A program made the translations under genes and the position numbers. A DNA stretch of 52,791 nucleotides from NCBI GenBank assembly GCA_023663635.1, contig JAMPHD010000017.1, positions 1-52,791 on the forward strand. The letters run 5' to 3'. How positions within the stretch are numbered: position 1 is the stretch's first letter; every line of letters begins with the position of its first letter. Source of the DNA: Acetatifactor muris. GTDB lineage: Bacteria; Bacillota; Clostridia; Lachnospirales; Lachnospiraceae. Below, piece after piece: positions 51,851 to 52,791 of the stretch. The notes under the pieces were generated by a model, which was given only the letters and a program-made list of their open reading frames with translations, ran no database searches and was not told where the DNA came from.

Positions 51851-52567
51851 ATGAAGAAAAGAGAAGTAGCCATTGCGTGCCTGGCGGCGCTTTTGCTGTC
51901 GGGATGCGGAGATGTCATGCCGAATCTGACGGAGGAGGAGAACAATGTCATCGGGGAGTACGCGGCCATTCAACTGTTGAGGTATGATGTGTCCACCAGG
52001 AGCAGACTGGTGGATCCGGAGCTGTTGCAGGACGAGGCGGAGCCGGTGCAGCCGGTCGAGCCGCAGAATCCGCCGGAGGAGGAAAAACAACCTGAGTCGC
52101 AGATGCCCGAGACGCCGGTTAAGGATAACACGGCGGCTGCGGTCACTGAGAGCCCCGAGAGCCTTCTGGAGTTGCCCGAGGGCCTGAGCCTGACTTATAC
52201 GGGATATGAAACAGACTCTGTTTATCAGGAGGATGGAAACGCTTATTTTGTTCTTGAGGCAACGGAAGGAAAGGAACTGCTGATATTGCATTTCTCCCTG
52301 CAGAACGCTGCGGATGTGTCACAGACGGTGGATCTGTTTGGGAACAACACCGTGTATCGCGTGACGGTGAATGCGGATTATACGCGGGCGGCTCTGATGA
52401 CTATGCTGTCCAATGATCTGGTGACATATTCGGGCACCGTGCCTGCGGCGGGAGCGGCGGATGTGGTGTTGGTGGTCGAGGTGGAGAGCGGTATCGTGGA
52501 GAATGCGGATTCCATTACCCTTAACATGAGGAGGGACTCCCGGACCTGTGTAATGCAGCTTTTGTGA
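51851..52567 (+). CDS. lipoprotein, unknown function
   Basis: This lipoprotein has 238 residues; ATG 51851 lies ~9 bases after AGGAG (51837-51841), while GTG 51833 overlaps the previous gene. The signal ends in L-S-G-C (Cys19). A Pro/Glu-rich linker follows at ~60-95 (EPQNPPEEEKQPES), then a compact beta domain of ~130 residues (SLTYTGYETDSVYQEDGNAYFVLEA) resembling DUF-type immunoglobulin-like lipoproteins that follow DUF2339 genes. No known enzyme motif. Confidence 0.8.
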   Translation: MKKREVAIACLAALLLSGCGDVMPNLTEEENNVIGEYAAIQLLRYDVSTRSRLVDPELLQDEAEPVQPVEPQNPPEEEKQPESQMPETPVKDNTAAAVTESPESLLELPEGLSLTYTGYETDSVYQEDGNAYFVLEATEGKELLILHFSLQNAADVSQTVDLFGNNTVYRVTVNADYTRAALMTMLSNDLVTYSGTVPAAGAADVVLVVEVESGIVENADSITLNMRRDSRTCVMQLL

Positions 52568-52616
52568 TGGTAAATTTTTCCAAGAACATATAGGCAAATT
52601 TTTTCCAAATTGGGTG

Positions 52617-52645
52617 TTGACAACTGTTTTAAGCAGTGCTATACT
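52617..52645 (+). promoter_or_regulatory. strong extended -10 promoter P1 of a downstream (rrn-like) operon
   Basis: TTGACA (52617-52622), 17-bp spacer, TATACT (52640-52645) preceded by TGC. Confidence 0.85.
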
Positions 52646-52723
52646 CAACTTTGCTGTTGGAAATCCGAACGAAATTCCGACAGTGGGAGAAACAAAAATC
52701 TCCAAAATCCTACCAAAAAGTTG

Positions 52724-52752
52724 TTGACAAGGCGGGCGGACTGTGCTATTCT
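52724..52752 (+). promoter_or_regulatory. strong extended -10 promoter P2, in tandem
   Basis: TTGACA (52724-52729), 17-bp spacer, TATTCT (52747-52752) preceded by TGC. The two promoters lie 107 bp apart, a spacing typical of tandem rRNA promoters. Confidence 0.85.
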
Positions 52753-52791
52753 GATGTAGTTGCCGCCGGACGGCAGCAACACGAACCTTGA
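52753..52791 (+). other. start of an rRNA-operon-type leader (cut by the window end)
   Basis: GTTGCCG.../CGGCAGCAAC forms a bulged hairpin (52759-52780), then ACGAACCTTGA (52781-52791) reaches the window end. A hairpin followed by GAACCTTGAAAA is typical of rrn leaders in Lachnospiraceae, where it includes the boxA site. 16S rRNA itself is not in the window. Confidence 0.55.

Overview
The window looks like a chromosomal segment of a low-motility gut-type Clostridia, most likely Lachnospiraceae. The evidence is the gene style (TTG/GTG/ATG starts behind AGGAGG-type ribosome sites, TTGACA/TATAAT promoters), the tmRNA tag ending in AEDNLAFAA, Clostridia-type families (DUF5688, DUF2339, long CUT1 lipoproteins), and a syntenic secG-rnr-smpB-ssrA block. 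The last ~220 bases carry tandem strong promoters followed by a leader resembling those in front of rRNA operons, so an rrn operon probably begins just past the end. No species call is possible.

Layout. (1) 173-9903: one long operon for a CUT1-type ABC importer with two very large solute-binding lipoproteins, two permeases, an HlyD-like adaptor and an FtsX/MacB-like two-helix membrane protein; no ATPase is encoded. (2) 9925-12889: a cation diffusion facilitator (minus strand) and gpmI. (3) 13024-18802: a complete oligopeptide/dipeptide ABC importer (oppB, C, D, F, A) with its own promoter and terminator. (4) 19008-22258: secG, rnr, smpB and ssrA (tmRNA). (5) 22242-44946: a ~22.7-kb integrated element inserted at the 3' end of ssrA, bounded by a 17-bp direct repeat, with a serine recombinase at its right end. 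(6) 45213-52567: chromosomal genes again: a small membrane protein, an OmpR-type two-component system, hflX, a DUF2339 membrane protein and a lipoprotein.

The element is the accessory part and the most interesting. From left to right it holds a strong extended -10 promoter and a ~320-nt multi-hairpin leader with an rrn-like boxA; an unknown protein, an Api92/YubB-like protein and a reverse transcriptase that is not of the DGR type and shows no obvious retron or group II intron hallmarks; an XRE regulator whose promoter shares a 12-bp motif with the promoter of an ImmA/IrrE-type metalloprotease 6 kb away (an ImmR/ImmA-like switch split by cargo); an orphan receiver; a divergent pair of ribbon-helix-helix repressors with shared operators; a 1427-residue soluble protein fusing a CbxX-type AAA domain, an FtsH-type AAA domain and an M41 zinc peptidase; an 18-repeat MORN protein translationally coupled to a metallophosphoesterase; a deoxyribonucleotidase-like HAD protein; a surface lipoprotein; a candidate ~215-nt structured ncRNA; DUF5688, RadC-like and ParB-like proteins; and a 1.2-kb non-coding region with ten copies of an 18-bp palindrome in 179-bp tandem units, an AT-rich stretch and a set of GC-rich hairpins, which looks like a plasmid-type replication or partition locus. 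I found no relaxase, coupling protein, type IV secretion gene, ParA or recognisable replication initiator, so the element looks mobilisable or plasmid-like rather than self-conjugative.

All calls are from reading the sequence and family knowledge; no database search was run.
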